A stretch of DNA of 64,000 nt from Pedobacter zeaxanthinifaciens (GCF_003313335.1 NZ_QMHP01000002.1:124001-188000); one strand, 5' to 3'. Positions 1 to 9,006 are shown, numbered from the stretch's first letter. Made by a program: numbers and translations. The notes: generated by a model from the letters alone, not told the origin.

Positions 1-1
1 A

Positions 2-409
2 GCAAGGATGTTGCCGCCGTCAAAGGTATCAGGTACTACTTTGGAGAAAGCAATTATTGCCGAGGGCTGTATTATTCAGGCTAGTAGGGTAGAACATTCA
101 GTTTTAGGTATTAGATCACGTATTGGTAGGGAAACCACTATTGCTAACTGTTATGTAATGGGAAGTGATAGGTACCAAACCCTTGAGGAAATTAACGAGG
201 CAGTTGAAAATGGAGTTCCTTTGTTGGGCATTGGCGATAGGTGCTACATTAATAACGCCATCATTGATAAAAACTCGAAAATTGGAAACGATGTAAAAAT
301 TAACGGTGGTGCACATTTAGCCGAAGGGGATTACGGCATGTACGTAGTGAAAGATGGGATTGTGGTAGTTAAGAAAGGTGCGGTAGTGCCTAATGGTACC
401 GTAATATAA
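2..409 (+). CDS. glgC: Glucose-1-phosphate adenylyltransferase, C-terminal part (cut by window start)
   Basis: Only the last 136 or so codons are inside the window; the reading frame is open to the left edge, so the Met at position 8 is internal. The visible part is a left-handed beta-helix: hexapeptide-like turns (AIIAEGCIIQ, HSVLGIRSRIG, NAIIDKNSKIGNDVKI) followed by a final GIVVVKKGAVVPNGTVI. This is the C-terminal half of ADP-glucose pyrophosphorylase, which makes ADP-glucose from glucose-1-phosphate and ATP for glycogen synthesis in the cytoplasm. The helix carries allosteric sites and subunit contacts in the family. The catalytic nucleotidyltransferase half is not visible, so another sugar nucleotidyltransferase with such a tail remains possible. 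A strong terminator follows directly. Confidence 0.85.
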   Translation, partial: ARMLPPSKVSGTTLEKAIIAEGCIIQASRVEHSVLGIRSRIGRETTIANCYVMGSDRYQTLEEINEAVENGVPLLGIGDRCYINNAIIDKNSKIGNDVKINGGAHLAEGDYGMYVVKDGIVVVKKGAVVPNGTVI

Positions 410-435
410 ATCGATAATAAATTAAAAAGATAGGG

Positions 436-467
436 AACCGTTGCTGGATTAAAGCAACGGTTTTTTT
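436..467 (+). terminator. Rho-independent terminator after glgC
   Basis: A perfect 10-bp stem (AACCGTTGCT at 436-445 with AGCAACGGTT at 453-462) with a 7-base loop is followed by a run of T to 467. It sits 27 bases after the glgC stop and reaches the stop codon of the convergent lipoprotein gene, so it mainly serves glgC. Confidence 0.85.
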
Positions 468-1125
468 ATGAAATCCATGTATCCACAATCTTATCTATCC
501 TCCAATTTTTGCCATGTTTTTTGATGAAAATAATATAGCCTTGGCCACATAAACCTCCGCAAATATACCCAACGCTCAATGCACCGAAACTCCTGCTATC
601 GTCGAACACGATTCTGCTAATGTAAAAGAAACCTGAGAATATGAATTCATATTTCTTGTTCCACACTTCCAGCTGGTTTGAAAATAGATTGTGGTACTTG
701 AATTTAAAATGCTGGTTTAACTTTATCGAGTCGATATCTAGTACTAATTTTCCCTTAAATCCAGGCTGCGTTATTTTACTATTTGTGAATAGTTCCAACT
801 CTTTTTTTAATGAGTCAGTGGATGCTGTAATTACAGGATTGAAAGCCAAATAAACCGAAGATGTATCTTTTCGAATAGAATCTAGCTTTAGCTCCCATTT
901 TTTAGTAAGGAATTGTTCTTCTTTTACAGAGATTTTGCCATCAGGTGGAAGAAGTGGATATGGCGGTGGCGATAGAAAAATACGAGGATCTTGGCATGTG
1001 CTGTCAACAATACTCGGTATAATCTGCATCAATACACTTCGTTCAAACTCTAAGTCATTAATTTTTCTTTTACATCCAAAAAAGAAAATTATTAATAAGC
1101 ATAATGAAGTGGTAAGTTTTTTCAT
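466..1125 (-). CDS. Hypothetical lipoprotein
   Basis: The 219-residue product starts with a short basic segment and a hydrophobic stretch ending in IIFFFGCKRK, a plausible lipobox with Cys 18 as lipidation site, so it is probably anchored in a membrane facing the periplasm. The rest has no domain that I recognise: a Pro-rich segment (LSPPPYPLLPP, about residues 51-61), then a C-terminal part with GYICGGLCGQGYIIFIKK and NWRIDKIVDTWIS, which looks like a small beta-rich domain. It stands alone between the convergent glgC and the divergent GH15 gene. Family and function are unknown; that it is a real gene rests on codon continuity, the signal sequence and the lack of a better ORF opposite. Confidence 0.7.
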   Translation of the reverse strand: MKKLTTSLCLLIIFFFGCKRKINDLEFERSVLMQIIPSIVDSTCQDPRIFLSPPPYPLLPPDGKISVKEEQFLTKKWELKLDSIRKDTSSVYLAFNPVITASTDSLKKELELFTNSKITQPGFKGKLVLDIDSIKLNQHFKFKYHNLFSNQLEVWNKKYEFIFSGFFYISRIVFDDSRSFGALSVGYICGGLCGQGYIIFIKKHGKNWRIDKIVDTWIS

Positions 1126-1258
1126 ATTTCGATGTTATGGTTTTTAAAGATGATAATTTTTCTAACGCTATTCCATAATGTCTTTTAAAAATGAATGAAT
1201 TTAAACCATCCAAAATTTCCGCTGTTATAAAAAGATACATCAATCACATTTATTTTTT

Positions 1259-3043
1259 ATGACAGCTACACACTTATATCAAACAGGGATTATTGGTAAC
1301 TGCTCCTACATTGCTCACATTCATAAAAACACAAATATCAGTTGGTTATGTTGGCCTAAATTCGATAGTTCGTTCGTTTTTGGCAGCATGCTCGATGAGC
1401 AAAAAGGCGGTAAGTGCACCATTTTACCTACTACGGACTATACTTCACATCAATACTATATTGAAAATACCAATGTGCTAAGAACAGAAATTACCGCGGC
1501 AGATGGTCGTTATCGCATCACAGATTTTGCGCCTCGTTTTCATTTGCACGAACGTTATTTCAAACCTTTAATGCTGATCAGAAAGATTGAGCCATTGGAA
1601 GGAACACCTCGGATTAGAGTAGCCTGCGAACCTGTTTGTAACTACGGCAAAGATAAAATGCGAACTGCTATTGGCAGCAATCATATCGATTACATGGGTT
1701 GTGAAGAGGATATGCGGCTAACGACTAATGTATCCTTGAACTACATTTTAGATGAACAAGACTTTGTACTAAACGATACCAAGTATCTGATATTTACTTA
1801 CGGCTATGATTTGGATGCGCCCATTGTTGCCACTGCTGAACATTTCCTTCGTGAAACTACTGCCTATTGGAGGGTTTGGATCAAGCATTCTTCTATTGCG
1901 GGTTTTTATCAGCCATTTGTAATCCGTTCGGCATTGGTTTTAAAGATTCACCAGTATGAAGATACCGGAGCCATTATTGCAGCAAGTACCACCAGTTTGC
2001 CTGAGTCGCCAGGGAGCACTCGTAACTGGGACTACCGTTATTGTTGGTTGCGAGATTCCTATTATGTGCTTACATCGTTAAATCACATTGGGCATTTTGA
2101 AGAAATGGAAAAGTACTTCAATTACATTTCTGATATCACCTTCGATTCGGATAAACGTTACCAGCCGCTGTATGGCATTACCGGACAGCGAAATGTTGTG
2201 GAGCAAACATTAGAACATTTGAATGGATATCGCGGAGAAAAACCGATTCGTATTGGTAACCAAGCCTATGAGCATATTCAAAATGACATCAACGGACAGG
2301 TGCTAATTTCGATGCTGCCTTTGTACACCGATCATCGTTTCGTTTTTTCGGAGAGAGGCGATTCTATAAGATGGATAGATGGTGTGCTGAAGAAAATAGA
2401 AATGACCATTGACGAAAAGGATGCAGGTATTTGGGAGTTTAGAAACATTGCCAACACGCATTGCTACAGTAACTTATTTCAATGGGCTGGTGCTCAGGCA
2501 GCCTTAAAAATGGCAAAAACAATAGGAAATCAAGGGCTTGAAAAAAGGGCACAGATTTTAATTGACAAAGCGGCTGCGCATATTGAAGCTTGCTATGATG
2601 AAGAACGAAAGGTGTATACCAATGCTGTCGGCAGCCCACACTTGGATGCCAGCACCCTGCAATTGATCATGATGAATTATTTGGATCCATCATCTCAAAG
2701 AGCAAAAGATCATTTACTAGGGCTAGAAAAAGAGCTGAAAACTGAAGATGGTTTGTTCTATCGTTACCTCCATGCAGATGACTTTGGAAAGCCTAAAACT
2801 ACCTTTTTGATTTGTGCTTTCTGGTATGTTGAGGCATTGGCTTGTGTAGGTAGGGTAGATGAGGCGATAGCAGCGTTCGAGAATATCATTAAATATTGTA
2901 ATCACTTACTTTTATTCAGTGAAGATGTGGATGCGAAAAGTGGCAGTCAATGGGGTAATTTTCCGCAAGCCTACAGTCATGTTGGTTTAATGAATGCGGC
3001 CTATAGGATTTCTACCAAATTGGATAGACCAGTATTTTTATAA
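1259..3043 (+). CDS. Glycoside hydrolase family 15 protein (glucoamylase/trehalase type)
   Basis: The 594-residue protein has the usual two-part layout: an N-terminal beta-sandwich domain (about 1-230) and an (alpha/alpha)6 barrel. Family motifs are clear: RNWDYRYCWLRDSYY near 260, EQTLEHLNGYRGEKPIRIGN near 325-345, GIWEFR near 395, and the C-terminal base region LFSEDVDAKSGSQWGNFPQ, where the Glu is the expected catalytic base. There is no signal peptide, so it acts in the cytoplasm. GH15 enzymes release glucose from alpha-glucans or split trehalose. The convergent neighbour is a trehalose synthase/phosphatase fusion, which favours a trehalose or maltodextrin substrate; that is inference from context. 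A shared terminator separates the two genes. Confidence 0.9.
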   Translation: MTATHLYQTGIIGNCSYIAHIHKNTNISWLCWPKFDSSFVFGSMLDEQKGGKCTILPTTDYTSHQYYIENTNVLRTEITAADGRYRITDFAPRFHLHERYFKPLMLIRKIEPLEGTPRIRVACEPVCNYGKDKMRTAIGSNHIDYMGCEEDMRLTTNVSLNYILDEQDFVLNDTKYLIFTYGYDLDAPIVATAEHFLRETTAYWRVWIKHSSIAGFYQPFVIRSALVLKIHQYEDTGAIIAASTTSLPESPGSTRNWDYRYCWLRDSYYVLTSLNHIGHFEEMEKYFNYISDITFDSDKRYQPLYGITGQRNVVEQTLEHLNGYRGEKPIRIGNQAYEHIQNDINGQVLISMLPLYTDHRFVFSERGDSIRWIDGVLKKIEMTIDEKDAGIWEFRNIANTHCYSNLFQWAGAQAALKMAKTIGNQGLEKRAQILIDKAAAHIEACYDEERKVYTNAVGSPHLDASTLQLIMMNYLDPSSQRAKDHLLGLEKELKTEDGLFYRYLHADDFGKPKTTFLICAFWYVEALACVGRVDEAIAAFENIIKYCNHLLLFSEDVDAKSGSQWGNFPQAYSHVGLMNAAYRISTKLDRPVFL

Positions 3044-3057
3044 AACACTATAAAGCA

Positions 3058-3090
3058 AAAATGCGGCTATATCAAATAGCCGCATTTTTT
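3058..3090. terminator. Bidirectional terminator between GH15 and otsAB genes
   Basis: A perfect 13-bp inverted repeat (3058-3070 with 3076-3088; core ATGCGGCTAT) has a 5-base loop, A residues on the left and T residues on the right. It can stop both convergent transcripts. Confidence 0.85.
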
Positions 3091-3110
3091 GTATAAAAGC
3101 TTTTTCTGCT

Positions 3111-5324
3111 TTATGATTCTAACAAACTTTCTCTTGCGTCTGCTTTATCTTGATTGCTTTCCAAAATAGTATTCAATAAGCTGCGGGCTTCTTTGTAATC
3201 GTTCAAATAAAATTTAGCTTCAGAAAGTTCGCTGCCAACTTTTATCGTAATGGCATTACTCGGCATAGCCTTAAATATATCTTCGTCGGTATGGTCATCC
3301 CCCATGGCTAAAATAAAGTCACTCTCATTTTCATAAAGCCAATTTAGCGCCGCCTTCCCTTTGTTCACTTCCACATTTCTAAATTCAACCACCTTATTTC
3401 CCGGCATTATTTGTACGCCTTTATCTGCGGCAAGCACCCTTAAGTTATTAATGATTTCGTTAGCACGAAGCTCGCCAAGTCCACGTTCGGTTTTGCGGTA
3501 ATGCCAAGCTAACGAGTAACTTTTTTCTTCGATGAATGTCCCCGGAGTTCTATCAGTATATGCCTCTAAAATAGTCCTGATTTCGCTTTTCCATTGATCA
3601 TTCAATAAGGGCAATGCCTGCCAATCTTGCTGCGGTTTTTTCTGCCAAGCGCCATGTTCAGCAATTAAGCCAATATTTAAATGGCCAAACCACTGTTCAA
3701 GTGTTTCATGTTTTCTGCCGCTAATAATCACCACTTTATTAAGTGGATCCTGAGTTAGTTTTTTCAATAATTCAAGTAACTCATCATCTGGTTTCGCTTC
3801 TTCTGGATTAGGCTTGAAACCTACTAACGTTCCATCGTAATCTAAAAATATTACTCTTTTATGCGTAGCAGCATATCTGCTAATAATTCCGTTGCTTACC
3901 TTGTTAACGGCATATTTGGTTTTTAACGAATGTTGTAGCAAACGTGCATCGTCCATTTTGGCTAAGAAGTTATTCGTCCAGCGTTTGACGTTGAATTTTT
4001 TAACCAAACTTCGCATACTTTGCATCCGCTGTTTTTGTTCCTCAAGTGGCATTTCCAATCCTTCAACAATCGCATTCATAATATCGCCAATGTTATTAGG
4101 ATTTACAATTATAGCATCATTTAGCTCTTTAGATGCACCTGCCATTTCACTCAAAATCAACACCCCAGTATCATCTCTTCTACTAGCAACATATTCCTTG
4201 CTCACTAAGTTCATTCCATCCCTCATTGGTGTCACCAAACAAATATCTGCGGAACTGTACATTGCCGACAGCGTTTGAACACTGAACGAACGGTAGAAAT
4301 AATTGATCGGTACCCAATCCAGTGTACGATACTTCGCATTGATGTTGCCCACCAACTGATCAATTCTCTCCTTCAGCTCTTTGTATTGTGGCACCGTATC
4401 TCTAGATGGCACCACTACCATAAAAAGGGATATTTGTCCACGGTATTTTGGAAAAAGTTGTAGCAGCAGTTCGAAAGCTTTTATCCGTTCAAGAATGCCT
4501 TTGCTGTAGTCTAGTCGGTCTATGGAAAGGATAATCCTTCCCTGACCTTCCGTCTTCATATTGTCTATTTCAGCAATCACCTGTCGCTGCGTAGGCAAAC
4601 TCTCAAATTTCTCATAATCAATACCCATTGGAAAAGGCTCCACTACAATTTGTCGGTTTTCTAAAGAGAGTATATTGGATGAAAACTGAGCTGGCGTTAA
4701 TCTGGAAGCTGCACTTAAAAAATGCCGCACATCATCGTAGGTATGAAAGCCAATTAAATCTGCCCCAAGCATCCCTTGGATCAACTTGTCACGCCAAGGA
4801 ATCAACCTGAAAATCTCGAAAGAGGGGAAGGGGATATGCTGAAAAAAGCCTATTGTAGTGTTGCTTAGCTGTTCGCGTAAAAGCTGTGGTAGTAACAAAA
4901 GCTGATAATCCTGAACCCAAATTTTATCACCTTCATTAAAAACGGATTTCGTCACCTCCGCAAATTTCTCATTTACCTCGATATATCCATCCCAATAAAC
5001 CTGTTCAAAGCGTGCATAAGTTACCAAGTAATGAAACACAGGCCATAAAATTTCGTTAGAAAAACCTTCATAAAATAGGTTAATTTCTTCTTGCGTTAAA
5101 AATACTGGAATTAAATTCCTTTTAGCCAACAATGCAGTAACTTCAGCTTGCCTATGTTCTGGCACTTCCACGCCGGGCCAGCCAATCCAAAGCATTTCGC
5201 CTTTTTGATAGGCATCTCCAAGCCCTGTAGCTAAACCGCCTTCACTGGGCTTTAAAGTGTATTTCCCATTTTCTAAATTAATTTTTACGGGTAGTCTGTT
5301 CGAAATAATAACTGTTCTGCTCAT
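3111..5324 (-). CDS. otsAB: Bifunctional trehalose-6-phosphate synthase / trehalose-6-phosphate phosphatase
   Basis: A 737-residue fusion. Residues 1 to about 465 are a GT20 glycosyltransferase (start SRTVIISNRLPVKI, then GFFQHIPFPSFEIFR and DGMNLVSKEYVA), which joins UDP-glucose and glucose-6-phosphate to trehalose-6-phosphate. From about 490 a HAD phosphatase follows, with motif I FLDYDGTLVG and the late acidic motif GDDHTDEDIF, which removes the phosphate. Such fusions are common in Bacteroidota. Trehalose protects against osmotic and drying stress; the convergent GH15 enzyme may degrade it. The start at 5324 begins right at the conserved N-terminal motif. All key motifs look intact. Confidence 0.96.
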   Translation of the reverse strand: MSRTVIISNRLPVKINLENGKYTLKPSEGGLATGLGDAYQKGEMLWIGWPGVEVPEHRQAEVTALLAKRNLIPVFLTQEEINLFYEGFSNEILWPVFHYLVTYARFEQVYWDGYIEVNEKFAEVTKSVFNEGDKIWVQDYQLLLLPQLLREQLSNTTIGFFQHIPFPSFEIFRLIPWRDKLIQGMLGADLIGFHTYDDVRHFLSAASRLTPAQFSSNILSLENRQIVVEPFPMGIDYEKFESLPTQRQVIAEIDNMKTEGQGRIILSIDRLDYSKGILERIKAFELLLQLFPKYRGQISLFMVVVPSRDTVPQYKELKERIDQLVGNINAKYRTLDWVPINYFYRSFSVQTLSAMYSSADICLVTPMRDGMNLVSKEYVASRRDDTGVLILSEMAGASKELNDAIIVNPNNIGDIMNAIVEGLEMPLEEQKQRMQSMRSLVKKFNVKRWTNNFLAKMDDARLLQHSLKTKYAVNKVSNGIISRYAATHKRVIFLDYDGTLVGFKPNPEEAKPDDELLELLKKLTQDPLNKVVIISGRKHETLEQWFGHLNIGLIAEHGAWQKKPQQDWQALPLLNDQWKSEIRTILEAYTDRTPGTFIEEKSYSLAWHYRKTERGLGELRANEIINNLRVLAADKGVQIMPGNKVVEFRNVEVNKGKAALNWLYENESDFILAMGDDHTDEDIFKAMPSNAITIKVGSELSEAKFYLNDYKEARSLLNTILESNQDKADARESLLES

Positions 5325-5422
5325 ATCTATAGTATCTTACTATATACAAGCCTCCTAAAGCTGATTTTGTTTGTTTTTTCTTACATTAGTTGCTTAATCG
5401 TTTTCAATTCAATCTAAATTTT

Positions 5423-6022
5423 ATGAGCGTTCCGTATTTATTAATTCTACTGCGATTTCTTTTAGGTCCCGTGGTTGTACTGCTGTCTTTTGTACTTGGT
5501 GAGCAATCTACCTATATCGTGTTGTTTTTAATGTATGTGGGGCTATTTTCGGATATTTTTGACGGCATTATTGCTAGGAAGATGAAAATTGATACAGAAA
5601 AAATGCGAAGATTGGACAGCCAAACTGACCTGATTTTTTGGCTTTGCATTGCTTGGAGCTGTTATATAATTTATCCGCAAATTATTCGGGAGAAATGGAT
5701 AGGCGTATTAGCTTTGTTGGCAATGGAGGGTTTATGCTATCTCACTAGCTTCATTAAGTTTAAAAAAGAAACCTGTACACATGCCTTTGTATCTAAAATG
5801 TGGGGCATAACTTTGTTGGTGGCTTTTACGAGCATGCTGGGTTTCGCCTACGGCGGATGGATATTGACTATCTGCATCGTATTAGGCCTTATTTCGCAGG
5901 TAGACGTAATTTTAATCACGTTGATTTTAAAAAAGTGGACTCATGATGTGCCAAGTTTCTATCACGCTATCTTAATTAGAAAAGGTGTGTCATTCAAAAA
6001 AAGCAAGTACTTGAATAGCTAA
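5423..6022 (+). CDS. CDP-alcohol phosphatidyltransferase family protein
   Basis: An integral membrane protein of 199 residues with about six hydrophobic segments. The family active-site motif is D-x2-D-G-x2-A-R-x8-G-x3-D-x3-D; here DIFDGIIARK is followed by RRLDSQTD, so all acidic residues are present, but the glycine position is Met. Family members swap CMP of a CDP-alcohol for another alcohol to make phospholipid head groups (phosphatidylglycerophosphate, phosphatidylinositol and others); the acceptor cannot be told here. A TTG 11 codons upstream is in frame, but ATG 5423 begins right before the first membrane segment and is preferred. It is divergent from otsAB. A second, canonical member (pssA) lies at 19.3 kb. 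Confidence 0.8.
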   Translation: MSVPYLLILLRFLLGPVVVLLSFVLGEQSTYIVLFLMYVGLFSDIFDGIIARKMKIDTEKMRRLDSQTDLIFWLCIAWSCYIIYPQIIREKWIGVLALLAMEGLCYLTSFIKFKKETCTHAFVSKMWGITLLVAFTSMLGFAYGGWILTICIVLGLISQVDVILITLILKKWTHDVPSFYHAILIRKGVSFKKSKYLNS

Positions 6023-6070
6023 TTAGGGTAGTGAATCTTATTTCAATAGCATCAAATCTTATATTTGTGC

Positions 6071-6868
6071 ATGCTAAAGTCTTTCACTGATCAACTCGGC
6101 AACCAAATCCAAATCAATTTTCCACCAAAACGGATTGTCTCTTTGGTGCCATCACAAACCGAGTTGCTTTTCGATTTGGGATTAGATGAGCAGATTGTTG
6201 GCTTAACTAAGTTTTGTATTCATCCTATTGAAAAATTTGCGGCAAAGCAAAAAGTAGGCGGTACTAAAAAACTGAATTTAGAAGTAATAAGGGCATTGCG
6301 CCCAGATCTCATCATAGGTAATAAAGAAGAAAACAGCAAAGCAGATATTGAACTGCTGCAACAGGAGTTTCCAGTTTGGATGAGTGATATTTATACTTTG
6401 GAAGACGCTGGCAAAACGATTGATGACATTGGTGCTTTGGTGGATAGGCAGCCTGAGGCTAATTACCTGAATCACCTTATCACTGCCGGATTTAGAGACT
6501 TGCAAGTCCTTGCACTCCAGCAGAAGATTGATAAGACTGCCGCTTATATCATTTGGAAAGAACCTTATATGTTGGCTGGTCGCAACACTTTCATCCATAA
6601 TGTATTGACGAAAATTGGTTTGCGCAATATCATTACTGAGAATAGATATCCAGCAATGGAACTTTCTTCTCTTATTACATTAAACCCAGATTTTGTGTTT
6701 TTGTCATCAGAGCCATATCCTTTTAAAGAGAAGCATATCGAAGAAATTGCGTTAGCATTGCCCAATACAAAGGTGATGTTGGTTGATGGTGAAATGTTCT
6801 CTTGGTATGGTAGCAGATTGGTAAAGTCGGTACAATACTTTTTCGAGTTTCAACGTCAATTGGTTTAA
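6071..6868 (+). CDS. BtuF-like helical-backbone metal/cobalamin-binding protein without signal peptide
   Basis: The 265-residue protein belongs to the class III periplasmic binding protein fold: PPKRIVSLVPSQTELLFDLGL at the start of the first lobe, KKLNLEVIRALRPDLIIGNK in the middle, and a second lobe ending in LVDGEMFSWYGSRLV. Relatives deliver vitamin B12, heme or iron chelates to ABC importers. No signal peptide or lipobox is visible: the chain opens with MLKSFTDQLGNQ, directly at the ligand-binding domain. ATG 6071 is chosen over the TTG two codons upstream. No permease or ATPase gene is nearby, so this may be a cytoplasmic binding protein. Ligand unknown; B12 is a guess from family resemblance. 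Confidence 0.8.
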   Translation: MLKSFTDQLGNQIQINFPPKRIVSLVPSQTELLFDLGLDEQIVGLTKFCIHPIEKFAAKQKVGGTKKLNLEVIRALRPDLIIGNKEENSKADIELLQQEFPVWMSDIYTLEDAGKTIDDIGALVDRQPEANYLNHLITAGFRDLQVLALQQKIDKTAAYIIWKEPYMLAGRNTFIHNVLTKIGLRNIITENRYPAMELSSLITLNPDFVFLSSEPYPFKEKHIEEIALALPNTKVMLVDGEMFSWYGSRLVKSVQYFFEFQRQLV

Positions 6869-6952
6869 GGCCTTAATTGCTGAAATTATTTTTGTTGAAT
6901 ATGAGCGATTTAGCTTTTTGTGATTCAGAAAATTAAAAATTTTTAGCAAAAG

Positions 6953-6984
6953 TTGCAGAATAATCAATGTAATTTCTATCTTTG
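6953..6984 (+). promoter_or_regulatory. Bacteroidota-type promoter of tRNA-Leu(UAG)
   Basis: A perfect -7 element TATCTTTG (6977-6984, consensus TAnnTTTG) lies 21 bases after a TTG -33 element (6953-6955), the spacing known for the primary sigma factor of this phylum. The tRNA begins 23 bases downstream. Confidence 0.75.
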
Positions 6985-7006
6985 CAGTCCTAAATAAATC
7001 CTAACT

Positions 7007-7088
7007 GCGGAAGTGGCGTAATTGGTAGCCGCACCAGACTTAGGATCTGGCGCTTCACGGCGTGGGGGTTCGAGTCCCTTCTTCCGCA
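7007..7088 (+). tRNA. tRNA-Leu (anticodon UAG)
   Basis: The cloverleaf is complete. The acceptor stem GCGGAAG pairs with CTTCCGC (7081-7087) and A7088 is the discriminator. The anticodon stem CCAGA/TCTGG encloses loop CTTAGGA with anticodon TAG at 7041-7043, reading CUA and other CUN codons. A long variable arm marks it as class II, and the T-arm holds GGTTCGAGTCC. CCA is not encoded. Confidence 0.96.
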
Positions 7089-7097
7089 CTAAAGGTA

Positions 7098-7130
7098 AAC
7101 CGTTCCGATACAAATCGGGACGGTTTTATT
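7098..7130 (+). terminator. Terminator after tRNA-Leu(UAG)
   Basis: A 12-bp stem with one G-T pair (7098-7109 with 7114-7125, core CCGTTCCGAT) is followed by TTTTATTTT. It starts 10 bases after the tRNA. Confidence 0.8.
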
Positions 7131-7221
7131 TTAAAAAGACATTGTTAAAGAATTAAATAGAAATCGATATGCGCTTGGCTGTTTAAGCAGCTTCAATCCG
7201 TATCTCAATACTCATATCTAG

Positions 7222-8568
7222 ATGAATATTACACAGGAAAAAATTGATGATTTAAATGCTTTAGTTAAAATTACCTTAGCGCCGGAAGACTACACTCCAA
7301 ACGTAGACAAAGCGATTAAGGAACAAGCAAAAAAAGCTAACTTGCCAGGTTTCCGTAAAGGAATGGTGCCTGCTTCACATATTAAAAGAATGTATGGCAA
7401 AAGCATCTTGGTAGAGGAAATCAACAATATGTTGAACGATAATATCTCTAAATATCTTACAGATAACAATGTGGAGATTTTAGGTCAGCCGCTACCTGTT
7501 CAGGAAGATGAAAACGAATACAACTGGGATTATAACGATACTTTTAACTTTGCTTATGAGTTGGGTTTAGCGCCTGCCGTTGATATCGAAGTGTCTTCGA
7601 AGGATAAATTCACATCTTACAACGTAAAAGCTGATGATGAAACCTTAAATGAGCGCATTAGCAACATTCGTAAAAGCTATGGCAAAATGACTAACCCTGA
7701 GGTAGCTGCCGAAGGTGATGTGATTTATGCAGAGTTAAAGCAGTTAGCTAATGATGGTTCGGAGTTTGAAGGTGGCATTGTAGCTACAGGCTCTATCCGT
7801 ACTGATTTAGTAACTGATAAAAAGATCTTAAAAACGTTAGTAGGCGTTAAAAAAGATGATACTTTGGAGCTTGATGTGAACAAAGCATTTGGTGGCGATG
7901 CTGCTGCTATTGCTAAATTGTTAAACATCAGTGAAGAAGATGCAGCAGATTTGAAATCGAAATTTGCTGTAACGGTTAAAAATGTAAACCGTTTGGAAGA
8001 AGCTGATTTGAACCAGGAATTTTTCGATAAAATTTTCGGTGCAGGTGTAGTAACTGATGAAGCTGGTTTCAAAGCTAAAATCACTGAAGAAATTGAATCG
8101 ATGTTCAAACAAGATGCAGATCGCAAATTGCAAAACGACATCTACGCTCAATTAACAGAGCAAACTAAAATGCAATTGCCAGATGAGTTTTTACGTAAGT
8201 GGTTAAAAGCTACTAACGAAAAGCTAACTGACGAGGAACTTGCTCAAGGTTATGATGATTTCGCTAAAAACTTGAAGTGGACTTTGATCGAAAACAAAAT
8301 CATCAAAGACAACGATATTAAAATTGAATACAAAGATGTTTTTGAAACTGCTAAACAACGTTTAGATGCTCAATTCAGAATGTATAGCCCAACACCTCTT
8401 CCTGAAGAGCAACTAGCAGAATACACAGCTAACTTCTTGAAAGAAAGAGAAAACGCTAACCGTATTTTTGAAGAAGTAAAAGCGCTTAAAGTTTTTGATT
8501 ACATCAAATCTGTAGTTACTTTAAACGAAAAAGACATTACTTACAACAAGTTTACTGAATTGAAATAG
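7222..8568 (+). CDS. tig: Trigger factor
   Basis: A 448-residue ribosome-associated chaperone. The N-terminal ribosome-docking signature is LPGFRKGMVP (canonical GFRKGKVP) near residues 38-47. The middle part is at the place of the FKBP-like peptidyl-prolyl isomerase domain (GSEFEGGIVATGSI), but the family core GRMIPGFE is not recognisable, so isomerase activity may be weak or absent. The C-terminal helical arms follow (to about 445). It binds nascent chains at the ribosome exit tunnel. It is followed by clpP and clpX, the classical tig-clpP-clpX order, though a 438-base gap separates it from clpP, so clpP probably has its own promoter. Confidence 0.93.
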   Translation: MNITQEKIDDLNALVKITLAPEDYTPNVDKAIKEQAKKANLPGFRKGMVPASHIKRMYGKSILVEEINNMLNDNISKYLTDNNVEILGQPLPVQEDENEYNWDYNDTFNFAYELGLAPAVDIEVSSKDKFTSYNVKADDETLNERISNIRKSYGKMTNPEVAAEGDVIYAELKQLANDGSEFEGGIVATGSIRTDLVTDKKILKTLVGVKKDDTLELDVNKAFGGDAAAIAKLLNISEEDAADLKSKFAVTVKNVNRLEEADLNQEFFDKIFGAGVVTDEAGFKAKITEEIESMFKQDADRKLQNDIYAQLTEQTKMQLPDEFLRKWLKATNEKLTDEELAQGYDDFAKNLKWTLIENKIIKDNDIKIEYKDVFETAKQRLDAQFRMYSPTPLPEEQLAEYTANFLKERENANRIFEEVKALKVFDYIKSVVTLNEKDITYNKFTELK

Positions 8569-9006
8569 TACTTTGAGCATAGGGCATTATCACGTCATTG
8601 CGAGGAACGAAGCAATCCTTAAGTGAGCGTTGTTATCTGCCTAATGTTGTAAAATTGTTGTGTTCTTCGTAATAACGAACAACGACTGACCGTTTGTCAG
8701 TAAAATAAAATGATAAGAGTTCCGACCTAAAATCGGAACTCTTGTTATATAAAAGCCAAAGTGATTTTGGTATTGAGTTGAATTATTGGTTATTGAATAG
8801 TTTTTTTCGGTGGCTGGAACGTGGAGAAATAAAATTAGCATTTATCTGCAAGCCTATTTCTTATTGTCACATAATCTGCTATTTTAGCGGAGTGTACAAT
8901 TTGGCACGAAAATTAACAAACCTTAAGAAAATATTTGCTCAAATAACAATGTCGTCTTGCTTAGCGTATCAAACGACTAATGCCAAGCGCTTAACTCAAA
9001 CTTATC
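8569..9006. other. Intergenic gap tig-clpP with REP-like sequence and hairpin
   Basis: No convincing gene. At 8594-8618 it holds a sequence beginning GTCATTGCGAGGAACGAAG, which belongs to a palindromic intergenic repeat type widespread in bacteria. A perfect hairpin follows at 8715-8743 (entered separately). An open frame from 8742 into clpP has no start signal or recognisable protein and is not called. The clpP promoter must lie in the right part, but no perfect TAnnTTTG is seen. Confidence 0.6.
8715..8743. terminator. Hairpin, probable terminator after tig
   Basis: A perfect 11-bp stem (AAGAGTTCCGA, 8715-8725, with its complement 8733-8743) and a 7-base loop is followed by GTTATAT. The T-run is poor, so termination is likely but not certain. 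Confidence 0.55.
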
